A DNA stretch of 64,000 bases from Solea solea (GCF_958295425.1 NC_081140.1:13761087-13825086); one strand, 5' to 3'. Positions 15,128 to 28,631 are shown, counted from the stretch's first letter. Numbers and translations are program-made. The notes: generated by a model not told the origin, from the sequence alone.

Positions 15128-18100
15128 GTGAGTACGACTGTCAACTTTCTGTGTCCTTAAACTAAACTTTACTAAACACCAGACTCCCTCTCATTAGAGA
15201 TGTTACAATAGACCATTATTATGGCTGTAAAAAGCACCCTACATTCATTTTAACTAAATAGATGATCAGGACAAGGGGAAAATATGTAGTTATTCACGTG
15301 AGTGACGTTACCAAATATGTTTGGTAACGTATTATTTGTTTATGTTATTGTTACGTGACAACATCTGTAACACTTATTGTGCAAACAAATGATCATGATG
15401 GACATTTTGACATTAGTCGACATCATTAATTGTCATGCTGAATGTTAGATTTTTGCACTTTTTTAAACTTTTCGATGGACAGAATATAACAAACACATGT
15501 TAAACACAGCAGACTTAGACTTAGACTTCCTTTTATTGTCATTGCACAGAAAACACAGCAGTGAAAACTGGCAACGAAATTTCGTTGCTTGGCAGCAGAT
15601 AAGAAACCAACACATAGCATTGAATTTGGTCACTCCTGAGTTTTGATGGGAATGTCTTATATCTTACTGTTAAATGTCTATACATGTATCCAACTCTTCA
15701 GCCTAACTATGATTAATAAAAAATAAATAAGTAAGTAAGTGTTTTTATGTATATAAATATATATAAAGTAGTGCAAAAAGAAAAACAGGGATGAAAACTG
15801 TAGCAGCAATATGAAAAAAAAAAGTTAAATATTGCACAGATAGTGTCGGAAACACTGCACATGTCTGAAAAATATGGAAGTATTATGTCTTAAAGTATGT
15901 TTGCACTATGCACATACTGAACCATTATTCCTTTTTTGTAACAGCAACAGCAAAAGTTAAATTAAGTAACTTTTCTGAAAAAAAAAATATTAACATAAAT
16001 CTTTCTGAAGGCCTGTGTATATGAACTAAATGAAGGTAGATCATGTGTAAGAGGCGTTTCACAATAATATCGTGAATTGCAATTATTTGGTCAGGATAAA
16101 TGTGACAGGACTTTTTCACATCATTCTGTCCACTCATAAGACGTTATGGTAATATTCTGTCTCTGTTCTGTGTTTGTTTGTTTCCTCATCAGGCCGGCAG
16201 GTTACTGCTCAGGAAGTTTGTCTGTGAAAGGGCAGGGATTCCCTGGTCAGAGATCAGACTGGAGAGATCTACCAAAGGGAAGCCTTACCTGGCAGCTCCA
16301 CTGAAGGTTCATCATCAAACATATCAGTCGTTACGTTGTAGCAGTCTTCCTCACTGTATGGTGCTGGCACTTCTCTTTAACTGATGGTTTGTTACTGCAC
16401 ATACATGAAGGGGTTAGGAAAGGGACACATAGTTATTTAGTACATCAGTAACTCTGTACTCCCCCATTTAGGATTTTTAAGCTGTTTTGTCACAACAATG
16501 CAGTGTGTGTGTACTAGAGTATCATACGAGCATCCGAAAGTGGAGGCTGCTATATATATTACTGCAATAAACTGTTCTAATAAAACATAGTTTTATTAAT
16601 ATAAAATACTTACGTAAAATAAAACATGGCAAAGCATGTGTTTACCTACATTGTGGTTGTTGAAAGACTGGTATTTTTTTCTAATTCACTTGCCTTCAGC
16701 TCTTGAATAGTAAAATTAGCCGAGGCGGTCTTAGTATTTTTGAAATGAGATTCTTCCTTTTGTATAATATGTTTATTTTAATAAGCACGCATGTTTGTGG
16801 TTCTAATTATTTTAGTTGGAAATAAGAGTATCATCACAATTGATTCCAGATTAAACAAAGTTATTAATTTTGTGGTTATGAAGTACAATGTGACTGTTGT
16901 TGGGTTGACTAAGATGTAAGAATACATTGAACTACTTCCCTGAACTCTGGAGTCTCTGAACTCCCTTCTTGCTGTCTCTGCCCAGGTCGGTTCAGATTCA
17001 GGTGAGGCCTGGAGCTTCAACCTTTCCCACCAGGGTGACTACGCTGTACTCGCTGCAGAGAAGGGGTTCCAGGTGGGAGTGGATATCATGAAGAACACCA
17101 TGCCAGGTAAATACCGAGGTCAACAGCTGATACAGCACTAATAAAAATCATACAGTTTCTGCAGACAGGGCAATAGTTAATAGCTAGTCTTTGAGAGTGA
17201 GTTCAGCTGTGGGCAGAAGAGTCTGACTGCAGATAAGTTAAAACCAGCTCAGTCACGTTTGGTTTTATGGCATGTTTTGTATTGTGTGTGCATTTCCCAA
17301 ATTGATCACAAGGGATCACTGTTGTCTAATATTTGTGAGAGTTGAATGCTCTTTCCATTTTTGTTTGTTCAACTATTTGGATCTCTGTGTGTGTGTGTGT
17401 GTGTGTGGTTTGCAGACACAGCTTCATCTTATCTCCATTTTTTCTCTCTCTCGCTCTCTCTCTCCCATCTTGTCCGTCCTCTCTCCCTTCTTCCCTCCTT
17501 CCCCTTTTCTCTCCCTTCAGGTAGCAGCTCTGTGCCAGAGTTTTTCCGCATCATGACTCGTCAGTTTACTGCACACGAGTGGAGCATCATCCAATCAGCT
17601 GGCTTGGAGCAACAGCGGCTTGCTGCGTTCTACCGCCACTGGGTAACCACGGCAACCATAGTACTTAGTCGTCACATTGCATCGCTGCTCGGCCCTGCGG
17701 GCGGTGTTGTTTTTTTTATTTCTTATTTCTCTTTTGAAGACAACGTAGAGGGACATAACATTGCCAGTGTACTTACACACACACACTCACACACTTGTGT
17801 GTTTCTGACATGTGTGAACTCTGCTCAAGTCACATTTTTCTCCATGTCTGTCTTGTCCTCACATTGTCTTGTCCCTTTGCTTCTCATTCTAACAAGCAAA
17901 TAAAAGTCCTAAAAGACTAGATATTTCATGTTAGTGGAGATTAGTGTGGACTGTGTCCTCTGCAAGATATGTCTCACACACATGCACACACACCCAGACA
18001 GACAGACAGACGGACAATGAAAGCAATGGTGGTACTAAGTAAAGATGTGAGATTGAGAGGGTGGCACAGAGACATCAAGCTCTGATATCATCACCACACT

Positions 18101-21100
18101 GTTGACTAATGGCAGAGCTCGATGGTTGCCATAGCGATTAGCCTTGTAATACTCTTATTGAGGCTCACTGGCTGTGGAATAAGGGTGGTTTTGCCCAGAC
18201 TCACACACAGAAACACATCAAATCTGAGTTTTTTTTATATGGACACATTGTTATTCATGTATGCATAGATTCCCATCTGTTGTGGTTTCAAGTTTGTGTG
18301 TATTGAGCCAAAATAGAGTGGGGTCTAAAAGTCATGAGAGCCTCAGATTTATGAAGCCCTCTATGCAACACACACACTCAGAAGCACACAGGCTGTTCCT
18401 CTCAGATTTGTCAGACATTATAGCATTTTTTTTTTTTCTTTATGGGCCTGCAATTTATTTTTCCTGCTTGTAACTCGTCTCATTTTGCTCTCTTTCCACC
18501 AAGGCCCTGAAGGAGAGCTTCATCAAAGCCATTGGCACAGGTCTAGACTTCAACCTGCAGAGGGTTGAGTTCCACCTGTCCTCTGAACCCGTCACACAGA
18601 GCCAAGTGCTGCGTCAGACCAAGATGCATCTCGACGAGAGAGAAGAGGAGGACTGGATATTTGAAGTGAGTCTTTTTGAAGAACATCCAAATACATAAAT
18701 GTCTCCATGTCTTATTTTTGTTGCACATGTTCTGATAGATGCCAAGTAGAAAGTAAATATGGATGCAATGGTTCAGTGAATACATTTCCAAAAAAAGGTG
18801 TAGGCAACATGTCTGTTGGAAGATGTCTGCTTTGTTTTCTCTTACTGATCAGTTGCCAGATATCAAAGGCATTCTGCCAAACTGTTTTATTTGTTGTGTT
18901 TTCTAATAGTAGCACAGCTTGTTTAAGACACAGCAGGCATTATTCACATTTTAGACATTTAATAATGTCTATTCAATTGTTCAGTTGGGTTCTTTATTTT
19001 TTTTTCAAATTTTCATTTTCATTGTCAAGATTCTTTAATCTTGTGGACAAAAATGAAGTGGAAACCTCATTGTATATGGACAAGAAGAAGCTCTGTAAAT
19101 GAGGGAAACGACTTTAAACACTTGGGGGCAATTCCATCCACTGAGAAAAAACATGAAATACAAACATTTTAATTAGCTACTCACTAAACATTGTAGAAAA
19201 ACTGTTTTATAAATGGCTTCAAAAGTATTGTACATTTATAATTTGTTGACAGGTTTTTAGAATAATAGCATGAATATGGCTGTGAAACAGTGATACTGTG
19301 GATTCCTCCCTGTTTTATTCACCACTGCTGGGTTTTTGGACAGAAAGTGCAAAGTGAAACACGTGGACCTACAGAGAAAACACACAAGAGACTGTTTTGG
19401 AGGGTCTCAATTAACCCTTCAGCTCACCTTACATCTATGAAGGGATTAAAAAAGTGCGCCTCTCTGTCAGAGCAGAGGAATTGTGTGTTGTCATCACTCT
19501 CTCTCCTTCTATATCCCATTTCATCCCCTTTTTTCCTGCTCGTCTTGTTTTCTTTCATCTGAATTCCCCTTCCTCTCCACTTCTCCCTTTGATGTTTTCT
19601 CCAATGTCCCCTTCTCTTTCTTCTCCCTTTTCATCATCTTCCTTCCTTAATGTACCTGCCTCTTCTTTCTTGCTCCTGTTTGTTTCTCCCCCTTTCCTCC
19701 TCCACTCCACCTCCCATGTCTTGCCTTCATGACTAGTGGCAGAGGGACTAGCAAGTAACTACTTAAAGGCTCTCTCGCCTTCTGAAAGGTCCAATACTGT
19801 TTTTGTGTCCATGTTTTCATGGCTCACTTGTATTGATCACATGTTGGTGGCAATATGTGTGTCCTCTTTAAACCGTTAATTGTAAGGCAAAACAGAAGTG
19901 ACTGTATGTTGTACAGTATGTAGGGTTCATAAATGGTACAAAGGATGAAGAGATGCTCTCTCCTCTCTGGGTGTGTTTTGTGTGTGTGATAGAGAGATTG
20001 GGTAGGGGCAGGGGAAGAGAATACAATGTCATAGTGTGTACAGTTTTGGTAATGACTCTAAAAACATATGCTAAAACATATTTTTGGTGCCTAATTAAAG
20101 TGTAACCAAATCCCTAAACCACTTTTATCAGGTGTAAACCAGTGTATGTTGGTATCTAGTCGATCCAGGTGCAAATCTTCACAGTTTAATTAGAATTACA
20201 GATGTTGAGATAAAAATTGGCTCATCTACTACCCTTTCTGGTCAAACACTGGCTACTGCAGTCAGATCACACTATTCTTCTGTCCCTCACTCAGCTCACA
20301 GCCCACGTCTTGGCATGTTTCAAAATTGGACATTCGTTAGCTTCCAAAAGGGAGGTTTAGTCACCCTTTATTGTGTCATAACACAGACACGTGCACCAGA
20401 CCGACCTGACAACAGGTCAACAATGGGAACAGCGACACACATAAATATTTGTGATCAGTGAATGAGTGCAGTGACCTCAAGAGGTGAAATCAACCCGAAG
20501 TGCATCGATTTCTATCACAGAGACACTTTAAGCTCTGAGGTTTACCAGAGAGAGAAGATGAGCAGCAGCACCGTGTTGTGTTTTGTTTTTTTCTGCTGAC
20601 TTCTGGTGTCACTCCCACAGGCCTTATACTGAAGTACAAAACACACTAGACACACACAAAACAGACTGTTCTCCTCTTATCAGCAACATGTAACAAATAA
20701 TAATACAATAACTAACTCTCCACTACACACACACTGGTTTGCACAGCTATTCTTCTTGGGACACTGCATTGACTTTCAATCGTTTGGACAGCCTAAACAT
20801 TGTGTTGTCCCTAACCTTAGCATAGTCGTTTAATGCCTAACCCTGACCACAATTCAAATTCTTAACCAGTTTCCTCAGAAGTGAGCTGCATAATTCCAAC
20901 AATATTTTGGTCCTTATAAGGACTACTGGTCCTGACAAGGTCAGTGTTTATGCCAGAAAAGGTCCAACAGAGGGTAACATGCACACACACACGCCACCCG
21001 TTACTCCCACATACTCTTTCAAAAAGTTTTGCATGAGCAGTTACGAAAAAAAAAAACACAATCATGGTTTGAAAGAAGTTACTGTGGACATAAAGTTTAA

Positions 21101-21740
21101 CCTCGACTGGACTGGAATTGATTTACAGTGGGTGAGAAATGTGTGTTTGAAATGTGATGATAGGATACAAATTAAACCTATTTTATGTTAAATTTAGGAT
21201 GAAAACATCTGATTAGATACAAATTAATCATATATTGTAATATGAATTTATTCAAGCAACTGCCAAAACAATTGTGAATATCTGAATTTGCTTGGGGTTA
21301 AAAGTGATGTTTTTATTTACTGTGAAATGCCAGTTATTATGTATATGTGTGTGTGTGATTCTGCAGGAAAGTTTGCTTGATGCTGACCATCATGTTGCCG
21401 TAGCGCTCGGACCTGCAGACAAACCAGGTGTTGCTGTAAGGACAAATCATTTGTATCATTTTATATGTTCAGTATTTACTCATACATTAGGTTTTACACA
21501 GGTCTGTGTTCAGGCTAAAGAGATGAAATGATAGAATCATTAAACGGATTCTTCTTCCTTGTCTTTCCTCAGTGTCGTCCTTCATCTCTACCTCCTCCCA
21601 CCACTTTTACACTGCTGTCTTTCAGTGACCTCATCGCCTCAGCCTCACCCCTGACAGAGGAAGACTCCACCTACTGGGACAGCTTTAAGATGAAGGCTGA
21701 CGCTCCACAGAGACAGAGAGAGACGCGCACGTCCAAATAA
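14954..21740 (+). CDS. aasdhppt: L-aminoadipate-semialdehyde dehydrogenase phosphopantetheinyl transferase (seven exons)
   Basis: Exons: 14954-15127, 16193-16306, 16986-17106, 17521-17642, 18504-18665, 21367-21435, 21573-21740; 930 bases, 309 residues, the human length. The enzyme moves 4'-phosphopantetheine from CoA to a serine of carrier proteins (cytosolic fatty acid synthase, mitochondrial ACP, aminoadipate reductase). Family landmarks: VRWAFRCGSW near the N-terminus, NLSHQGDYAVLAAE (Gln112), QVGVDIMK (Mg-binding Asp129), and WALKESFIKAIG spanning the exon 4/5 junction (Glu181, Lys185). These fall at the same residue numbers as in human, which supports every exon junction. The ATG at 14954 was chosen because an in-frame TGA lies at 14921-14923 and the next ATG is nine codons in. 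Complete, with no sign of decay. Confidence 0.96.
15509..15612. repeat. LINE 3'-end fragment in aasdhppt intron 1
   Basis: 'agacttagacttagacttcc' followed by 'ttttattgtcattgcaca' and 'acgaaatttcgttgc' matches a well-known 3' end of teleost LINEs. Identified from memory. The rest of intron 1 (15128-16192) is AT-rich with no other feature recognised. Confidence 0.65.
16193..16306 (+). CDS. aasdhppt: aasdhppt exon 2
   Basis: 38 codons, AGRLLLRKFVCERAGIPWSE then IRLERSTKGKPYLAAPLK. The acceptor is TCATCAG, the donor GTTCAT (weak after GT). The LERSTKGKPYL stretch carries the conserved Arg and KGKP of Sfp-type transferases. Intron 2 (16307-16985) shows nothing else. Confidence 0.95.
16986..17106 (+). 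CDS. aasdhppt: aasdhppt exon 3
   Basis: 121 bases, ends in phase 1 before GTAAAT. Carries SFNLSHQGDYAVLAAEKGFQ and VGVDIMK with the catalytic Gln112 and Asp129. Confidence 0.95.
17386..17406. repeat. (GT)n microsatellite in aasdhppt intron 3
   Basis: A GT run in intron 3, followed by about 80 bases of strongly pyrimidine-rich sequence (about 17438-17518) that forms the tract before the exon 4 acceptor. Confidence 0.85.
17521..17642 (+). CDS. aasdhppt: aasdhppt exon 4
   Basis: 122 bases; completes the split Gly codon then SSSVPEFFRIMTRQFTAHEW and SIIQSAGLEQQRLAAFYRHW. Acceptor CCTTCAG, donor GTAACC. Reading on past the donor gives low-complexity, non-conserved residues, so the exon ends here. 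Intron 4 (17643-18503) holds short CA-rich stretches and nothing else recognised. Confidence 0.95.
18504..18665 (+). CDS. aasdhppt: aasdhppt exon 5
   Basis: 54 codons beginning ALKESFIKAIGTGLDFNLQR, with the catalytic Glu and Lys, and ending EEEDWIFE before GTGAGT. Confidence 0.95.
18666..21366 (+). other. aasdhppt: aasdhppt intron 5
   Basis: The largest intron (2.7 kb). It holds a pyrimidine-rich block at about 19490-19730 and a dispersed repeat at 20741-20965. Open frames across the pyrimidine block are compositional and not conserved. Confidence 0.8.
20741..20965. repeat. Dispersed repeat family R1, copy A
   Basis: From 'gcacagctattcttcttggg' through 'cctgaccacaattcaaattc' to 'ggactactggtcctgacaag' and 'gccagaaaagg'. 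A second long copy lies at 61044-61250 and a short one at 42160-42210, just past the satellite array. Similar sequence is widespread in teleosts as far as I recall; its class is not clear to me. Confidence 0.65.
21367..21435 (+). CDS. aasdhppt: aasdhppt exon 6
   Basis: 23 codons, ESLLDADHHVAVALGPADKP then GVA, matching the conserved HHVAVAL beta-strand. Donor GTAAGG was preferred to the earlier CCAG|GTGTTG because it keeps phase 0 into exon 7. Confidence 0.93.
21573..21740 (+). CDS. aasdhppt: aasdhppt exon 7 and stop
   Basis: 55 codons plus TAA at 21738-21740. FTLLSFSDLIASASPLTEED and YWDSFKMK correspond to the conserved FTILNFNDL and the FWDCF motifs of the mammalian protein. The tail is basic. 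Confidence 0.94.
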   Translation, partial: CRPSSLPPPTTFTLLSFSDLIASASPLTEEDSTYWDSFKMKADAPQRQRETRTSK

Positions 21741-22017
21741 CCACCTGTCTCTCACTGACACTGAAGCTGCAACACAACAAGTCCAGTCGAGTTTATTTAT
21801 GAAGCCAAGACTCTTAGGTTTGTCTCAGAGGACGTCAGAAACTACGCGGCTTCTGACATTTTCTATTTGAAGTTCAGCACTTTTAAATGATTCAAGCGTT
21901 TTTTTGAAGCTTGATACACGATGAACACAAACACACTGGACTGTTTATCCAATTATTACGATTTGATTAATGCAGTGATATCTTCAGAATTTTAGTTGGC
22001 TGCAGCTTTCTTTCACA

Positions 22018-22023
22018 AATAAA
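22018..22023 (+). terminator. aasdhppt: Polyadenylation signal of aasdhppt
   Basis: AATAAA 278 bases after the stop, in 'cacaaataaacaataata'. It gives a short, plausible 3'UTR. Confidence 0.7.
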
Positions 22024-25000
22024 CAATAATAATACATCATTTACTGTAAGAGTCCACATTGAGCTCATTACTGACCGTTACTCTTGAACAGTATGCTGCT
22101 CCTCACAAAATATCTTTTCTAAACTCTTATCTTTGCTTATAGGTAGCTCAGTTTTTTCTTTTATATTTAATATCTGAATGCCTTTGTGTTTTCAATCCTC
22201 CTGCATCACATATGCATAGAGCAGGACCATAATTCATTGTTAGTTACTAGAATTCAGTGTCATTTTAGATCGAAATACATATATAAAAGTGGAATCAATA
22301 CAGTTGCAGCTTATATTTTAATTTGCATGTGATTGTGTGTTAGTTTGCCTAATAGATTAGGTAAACTTTCTCAGTAATAGTATTTTTGATTTCACAGATT
22401 TTTCTATGTGCTATGTTCTAATGTGGTTGTTACAGACTCTTATGTTCTCTTATGGGGCCAAAAAGCAAATCTTCATAATGTATATCGATGGAAATAAGAA
22501 GACGTTTTTAAGGTGAGGCTCAGGGTTTCTCTTCTATTATGTCCAGCTAAATATCTTTTCCTATGGCTTCTGATTTTAACCTCAACCTTGAATTCATTTT
22601 AGATCAGATATCGCTACCGATTTGTACTTTTTTTGTCTCCCTTTTGTGTCTTGTCTCCATCATTTTTAGACCAAGAACATCGACGTCCTCTTAATCTCTC
22701 CCCCGACAGCTCTTTGTGTCAGTCTGCACATTTCTTTCTGCATCACATTATTTTTTAATCACATTCTATGATAAGTCTATAGAACATAAATGGTTAGTTG
22801 AGTCGTCCCACTGCCAAAACTAATGGGAATTAGTCATTATGTTTGAATTCAAAACAACCTTTAGCAGAGAAATAAGTCACTCGTATACTTTATATATTGC
22901 TGACATGACCCTGACTACATGGTGGGTTGTGTGCTTCATGTTATTTAAAATTTTACACAAATTATTTTAAAAACGGGGACAGGGTCACATACAAGTTTAA
23001 ATTATTTGACCATAAAATACTAACTGACAAACTGATCTGATGTGCATGTCTGCTCACCTTCATGTCAGGTTATCCTCTCTCTGTAGTCTTTTAATCAGTT
23101 GTTTTCTTTGTTACCCTCACTTATTTCTTCTTTCATGCTTCTCTGTCTACACTACAGATTGGACTTTTGTAACCTTAGCATTTCAGTACAATTGAGGGGG
23201 GATTATGGGTATTGATGAAAGCGCAGCCTGTTGTCCAAATGGCTTACATGCAGGACCTCATGCAACCAAGTACGGCCAGTATGTCAGAGAAAGTGCAGGT
23301 CGACATGTGCATGTACTGTGAATGAAAGGAAAGAGCTTGAAAACGCACACACAGACATGCAGTCACTGCCTCCAGCTGGAGTGAATTAGTTTGCCTCCAT
23401 CATGTTAGATCTTGGGTTTCTGTGCAGCAGTGAAGGAGGACAGGGAGGAGGCAGTGGGGTCAGACTAGTGTCACACAGGCTTTCCTCAGAAGAGAAGCCA
23501 TTTTTAGATGCCTCAGGTTTTTTGTTTTTTTTCACGTGTGGGATAGAGATGAGAGATGAGAACCACCTCAGCTTACTGATGGTGATAAAACCAATTCTTT
23601 GTCTGGAGGAGGAGGGGGGCATTTAGACTTTTACTGGCTTTTTTTAAAATAGATTAAGTTTCAAGGTACTATAAATGTTTTTAAGCCTCATATAAAACAG
23701 GGGTTTCAAACTTCAAACATGCATGAAGGATATGTCTGAGTGATCTGAAATGGTCAGAGCTGAACTCTGTGGGGGAGTTAAAGTTAATTCTGAAGGATAA
23801 ATCTCTCGGTTGATGTGACTGCTTCCAATTTGTTGGCAAGCACATTTTTTTAGAAACTACACCTATATCATAATTGTTTTTTTTTAGCTTGATCCTGTTT
23901 TGGTCGGATGCTGTGCTTTCACTTGTATGTTGTGCATGTGACAGTTGTAGCTTGTGTGAGGCTCTCTCCTCCTCGTGTGTGACACATTTACCTTGCCTTG
24001 CGTTGCTGTTTTTGTGCAGCTTTTCAGTTGAAAGTGGGGTTTATTTGCTGCACAACATCAGACAGCAACAAGCAATCTGTCAATTGCTTGAAATGTGCAT
24101 AATGAAAAACTAAACCTAATAATCCTGATGCTTACTAACCATAATCCTAATCCCAATACCTAACCATAATTCAGGTCCACCCTGCAGCAAGTAAATATTC
24201 AGTACAGAGGTTTTTATACATTTTCACATCTCTGGACACACACACACATACACAGGACATTTACTCACCCATCTATTACATGTGCAAAACAAGCTGCCTT
24301 AAGACACACAAGCACATATTCACACAACTTAATCGCAACCGCCATCACTGCCCTATTTTCCATATGTAATTGGGGCACCTACATCCAGCCAGCTGTAGAC
24401 CAGTGTGTGTATGTGTGTGTTCATGTGTGTGTGTGTGTTCTCAGCCATCTGCACAAATGCAATCTAATGCTGTAGGCAGAGTTTTAGCATCAGTCACAAG
24501 GGGGCTGATGCTGGGGAGTGGGAGGGGGGCACTAAGGGAGGGTTACTGAGAGATAGAGAGGGAAGCATGAGACAACGCAAGTGAGTAAATGAGAATCAAA
24601 TGAGAGAACAACAACAACAGCAGGCATAGAAGTGGTAGATGTTTAATATCCTGAATCAAAAATGATTGTTGGGATTAACAATTTAATGACCAAAAACAAA
24701 ATCCCCCATATGTGGTTTTGAGGAGACTCTAATTTGCATTTTTGTAGCCAAACTACTTCTACCACAGATATACCAGATCTGACAGTTAGGTCACCAAAGC
24801 CAAGGTCACACTGAAGTTGTGGAATCTTGACCAAATGAGACAAAATGAATGTAATAGAGATGGTGTGGAAAAGGATAAGGGTAAGGCAGGTGAAGCACGA
24901 AAAGAAAGTGACACACGTTTTTCTTAAAATTGTTGTTGGAAACATTGATGTCTTGTCTAAACTGATAACTTGATACAACTGCTATATATATCTTCTCCTG

Positions 25001-25069
25001 GTCTCTGTCGTCTGATGGCGGCACATCTTTGAGTCTGGTTCTGTCGGAGGTCTGTCTTTCTGTTAAAAG

Positions 25070-25200
25070 GGAGTTTTTTTTTCTCTCCACTGATGATTTC
25101 TCTTCTCTCTGTAATGTTGTTAAGGTTTCTGCCTTACTATGTATGTTAATGTATGTTTTGATTTGGCACTATACAAATAAATTTGAACTGAGTTGAATTT
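25070..25200 (+). repeat. Teleost LINE 3'-end fragment
   Basis: 'gggagtttttttttctctcc', 'tttggcactatacaaataaa' and 'ttgaactgagttgaattta' match the 3' end of a common teleost retroelement (about GGCGCTATATAAATAAAATTGAATTGA). Confidence 0.7.
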
Positions 25201-26699
25201 AATTTAGATTTGACCCCACCCCCAGGAGACCAATACACTTCAAGCTTACAGTGAAATCTTCATTGTATGACGTTAACTGTAGTTTTGGATGTCCAGATTG
25301 TCTTTACTCAGCTGTTCTGACAAATGCAGGTAGTTACAGTTGCCTTTGTGTGAGGTTATAAACGTCTGTAAAACAGAGGTCAGTGAGACACTAATGTGGA
25401 CATAAAGAAGACATCAGGACATTATTGAGCTACATTTCTTTGTTTTTAGCAAACGTATAGATTGTCTCAGTCTCTGGTCTTGTTGTGATCAACATGCTAC
25501 TTGTAGTGACCTTCAGTTTGAGGCTGTTATACACCAGTGACTATCTGAAATTTGACTTTTAGAGCTAGTTTCCCTCTGCCAATAAAGCTGTTTTGGTATT
25601 TACAGGAGATTTATAAAATAACTAGTGTAGATTTGATTTACCATAGCTGCTGCCTCAGTGTTCTTTTGTTTTTTTCCCATTTACATTATGAAGTTTGGGG
25701 ATTTAACTCCCTGAAGCACTTTAAGGAATATTTTACTTAACTGAGTTTGAAGTTACCGTGCAGTAAATTGAACAGCTGTGTTTCCCCAAGACAAATCTGC
25801 ACACACACACACACACACACAAACAGAGACCTTCAGAGCCATATCCACACACACATTATAAGTGTTATTTTATGACGCATAAAAGAAGCAAATAATACAG
25901 CCCCACTCGAGAAGCGCTTATCCTATCGAACTGCTAAATAACGAGGGCTTTTAGTAACAGAATTCACCTATGAAACTTTTGGTGGGTTCAACATTGTTGT
26001 TGCCTCTATATGTTTTGACTTAAACAAATGACTTCCTGGCTGCAGCGCACGAATGTCACCAGATGACACAAGATGCTGCTATAGTGAGAGGCACAGAGAC
26101 ACTTCATCAACACTGTAAATCACAGGCAACCTGAACCTCACCTGGATACTGGTGATGCTGTTTTTGCATCTTTATCCTTTTCTAATACTGTGTATTCATA
26201 TAAAGATACATGTTTCAGCTCATGTTCATACTTCACACATGTCTAAAAACAGTGTTAACTGAGTTAAACATTAAAGGCTTGTGGAGAAGTTTCTGACTGA
26301 AGTTGAGTGTTTGTCTTAATGCTTTAACAGTGTTCTGTTTCTCTTACAGATATGCTGCTCTTGAGCAAGGCGTTTTCCATACATTGTCTGGTAATGCCAG
26401 CCAATGGCTGTGCTTGATATATATATTGTAGCTTGAAACAGCTTGAACTCGACAGCTTTACTATTTCACAGTATCAAAAAATCATGACCTTTAATAAAAA
26501 AAAATTAAAATAAGAACATTATGGAATTGATTTCAAACCTAAAATTACAAACTGTACATATTTGTGAAAATGTTCAGTGAAAAAAAGACGTCACAGTGCA
26601 TTTAAAGCTATAGTTTGTAACTTTTAAGTATAAATGAATATTTGTTACATAACTTACTAAAGTAATGTAAAAAAAAAAAAAAGAAGAAGAATCAGCCCA

Positions 26700-26702
<3 letters not shown>

Positions 26703-26731
<29 letters not shown>
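26703..26731. repeat. (TC)n microsatellite
   Basis: About fourteen TC units, shortly after an A13 run. Confidence 0.9.
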
Positions 26732-26737
<6 letters not shown>

Positions 26738-28484
26738 GTGAGTAGGGGTGAGGGAGAAAAACTATGTCAAATGAGGACAGTAGTGTTGTGGTAATTACTC
26801 AGAGGTCCACACAGCTTGAAGGAGGTTCCACACTGGAACATTAACATGAAAAAAAAGGGTTTCACACAGGCCTTGAAATAAAATACTTTTTTTTGCAACC
26901 ACAAAAGGTTAAAAAAATGTATTAAAGCATCAATAAAGTCCGAACAGTTTCCTTTTCCGCATGTGTATAAATGCACGTACACTGAACACAGTCACTGCAA
27001 GGACTGGTTGGACTGTTGTTGCAGCTGAGGAAGACGAATACATCAAGTTCACAAAGGTCACATGTCAAACAGGTCGGTGGAATGTTTACTGTTTAAACTG
27101 TGTTTAAACTCTGCATGCTTGTGGGAGCCCAAGCATAGATGTCTATGATTTTACATGACACACTACATACAGTACCGCATGTGTGTTTACACTCGTCTGT
27201 GTGTTTATGCATATGTGTATATGCCTTCAATCTTTCGAATGTAAAAAGAAGCGGAGGAGAAGAGCATGGGTGAAAGATATGGAGGAACATTCCTAACTAA
27301 TGTTTCCACTTGGATTTGCTTGTGATTTATGAATTTATGTTTGCAATCTGGTGAGAAAAAAAATATTCAGGCAAAAAACACACTTTTTGGGAGAGCTTTT
27401 AAATTCTACTGTGATGAGTCATTTTGCCACGTAGTTAAATTTTCCACCATATACGTGGCGAATACGTTTAGACAGATGGTAGGAAATAAGAGGTCACTGG
27501 GGTTCAAAGCTGTTGTTATAAGAGGAGAAAGGTGAGTTTTGTCTGAAACTGATAAGTTGTCGCCTCCAACACCAAACATCATTTATTCTCAGCTTCGTGA
27601 GCATGTTTTTTGATGTAATTCCAGTGGTTTGTTTCACAGGTAACTACAAGTTCAAGTAGAGTTATCGATCGGATTGTTGAGTTTATTTGACATTAGGCAT
27701 AAAATAGATTTGTGTTTTTTGTTCCTCCCATTTATTTTTCTCTACATCTGTCAATTCTTTACTTCTCCTCTCCTCCATTCATCTCTCAATCCATAACTCT
27801 TTCTTTCTCTCTTTACAGGAGCTGGTTAATCATGAGGAGGTAAATGAGGACACACAGATACGAAACTACACCGCAATACACAGTGTAATAGCTTTCTCTC
27901 TGACAGACCCCAAAATTATAACCCAAACTAGTGCAGTGAAGAAATTGTCTGAGAATGCTGGTGTACAAACAAACAGCATGTGGTGCGTCCCAACTCTAAT
28001 TAACTGTATGTTTGCAGTAATCATGGGTTTCTCTCATAATTTATGCCACATGATTTGATTACAGAGCAATCTGATTGGTTTAAATTAGTGTCTAATGAGA
28101 GCGTGGTAATGAAGTTACAGGATGTTCCAGGAAATAGGAGGTTACTGGGAGCGTATCCTTGAGACACACACACACACAGTGACATACAGTCTGTTTCATC
28201 AGATCTGTATTTATTTATGTTCAGCCCTCTGTACTGACTTACTTTAAATTTGCTTTAGACAAGACCCCTGCTTTACAGAGGCTACTTTATTGTGCTGCAA
28301 TGTTTCTACGGCAACAAAAAAGAATGACTTCCTTTCTGATATACAAAGGCCACCGTATAGTTCCCTGACATGCTTGGGAAGGATGGGAGGGATGAGAGGA
28401 AGACTCCTCCATTTATTGCACTCTGCAGTCTCACCATTACATGTCACTAATTCTCACATAGTGGACCTGTAAGGTATAATAATT

Positions 28485-28509
28485 ACACACACACACACAT
28501 ATATACACA

Positions 28510-28555
<46 letters not shown>

Positions 28556-28631
28556 GTATATATATATATATACATATATATACATATACATATATATATA
28601 TACATATACATATATATATACATATATACAT
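28485..28631. repeat. Compound (AC)n-(TA)n microsatellite
   Basis: A CA run passes into about 130 bases of TA and TACATATA units. It is self-complementary and prone to length change. Confidence 0.9.

Larger units (their letters stand above)
22024..28484. other. Gene-free spacer downstream of aasdhppt
   Basis: No coding sequence recognised on either strand; open frames are short and without family resemblance. Seen here: a LINE-tail repeat at about 25070-25200, an (AC)n run at 25800-25820 and a (TC)n run at 26703-26731. Unique-looking AT-rich sequence fills the rest and could hold regulatory elements that only cross-species alignment would show. Confidence 0.7.

Noticed and set aside
17346..17903. 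185-residue plus-strand frame
   Set aside because: Contains real aasdhppt exon 4 (17521-17642), but the rest is CT-rich intron on either side.
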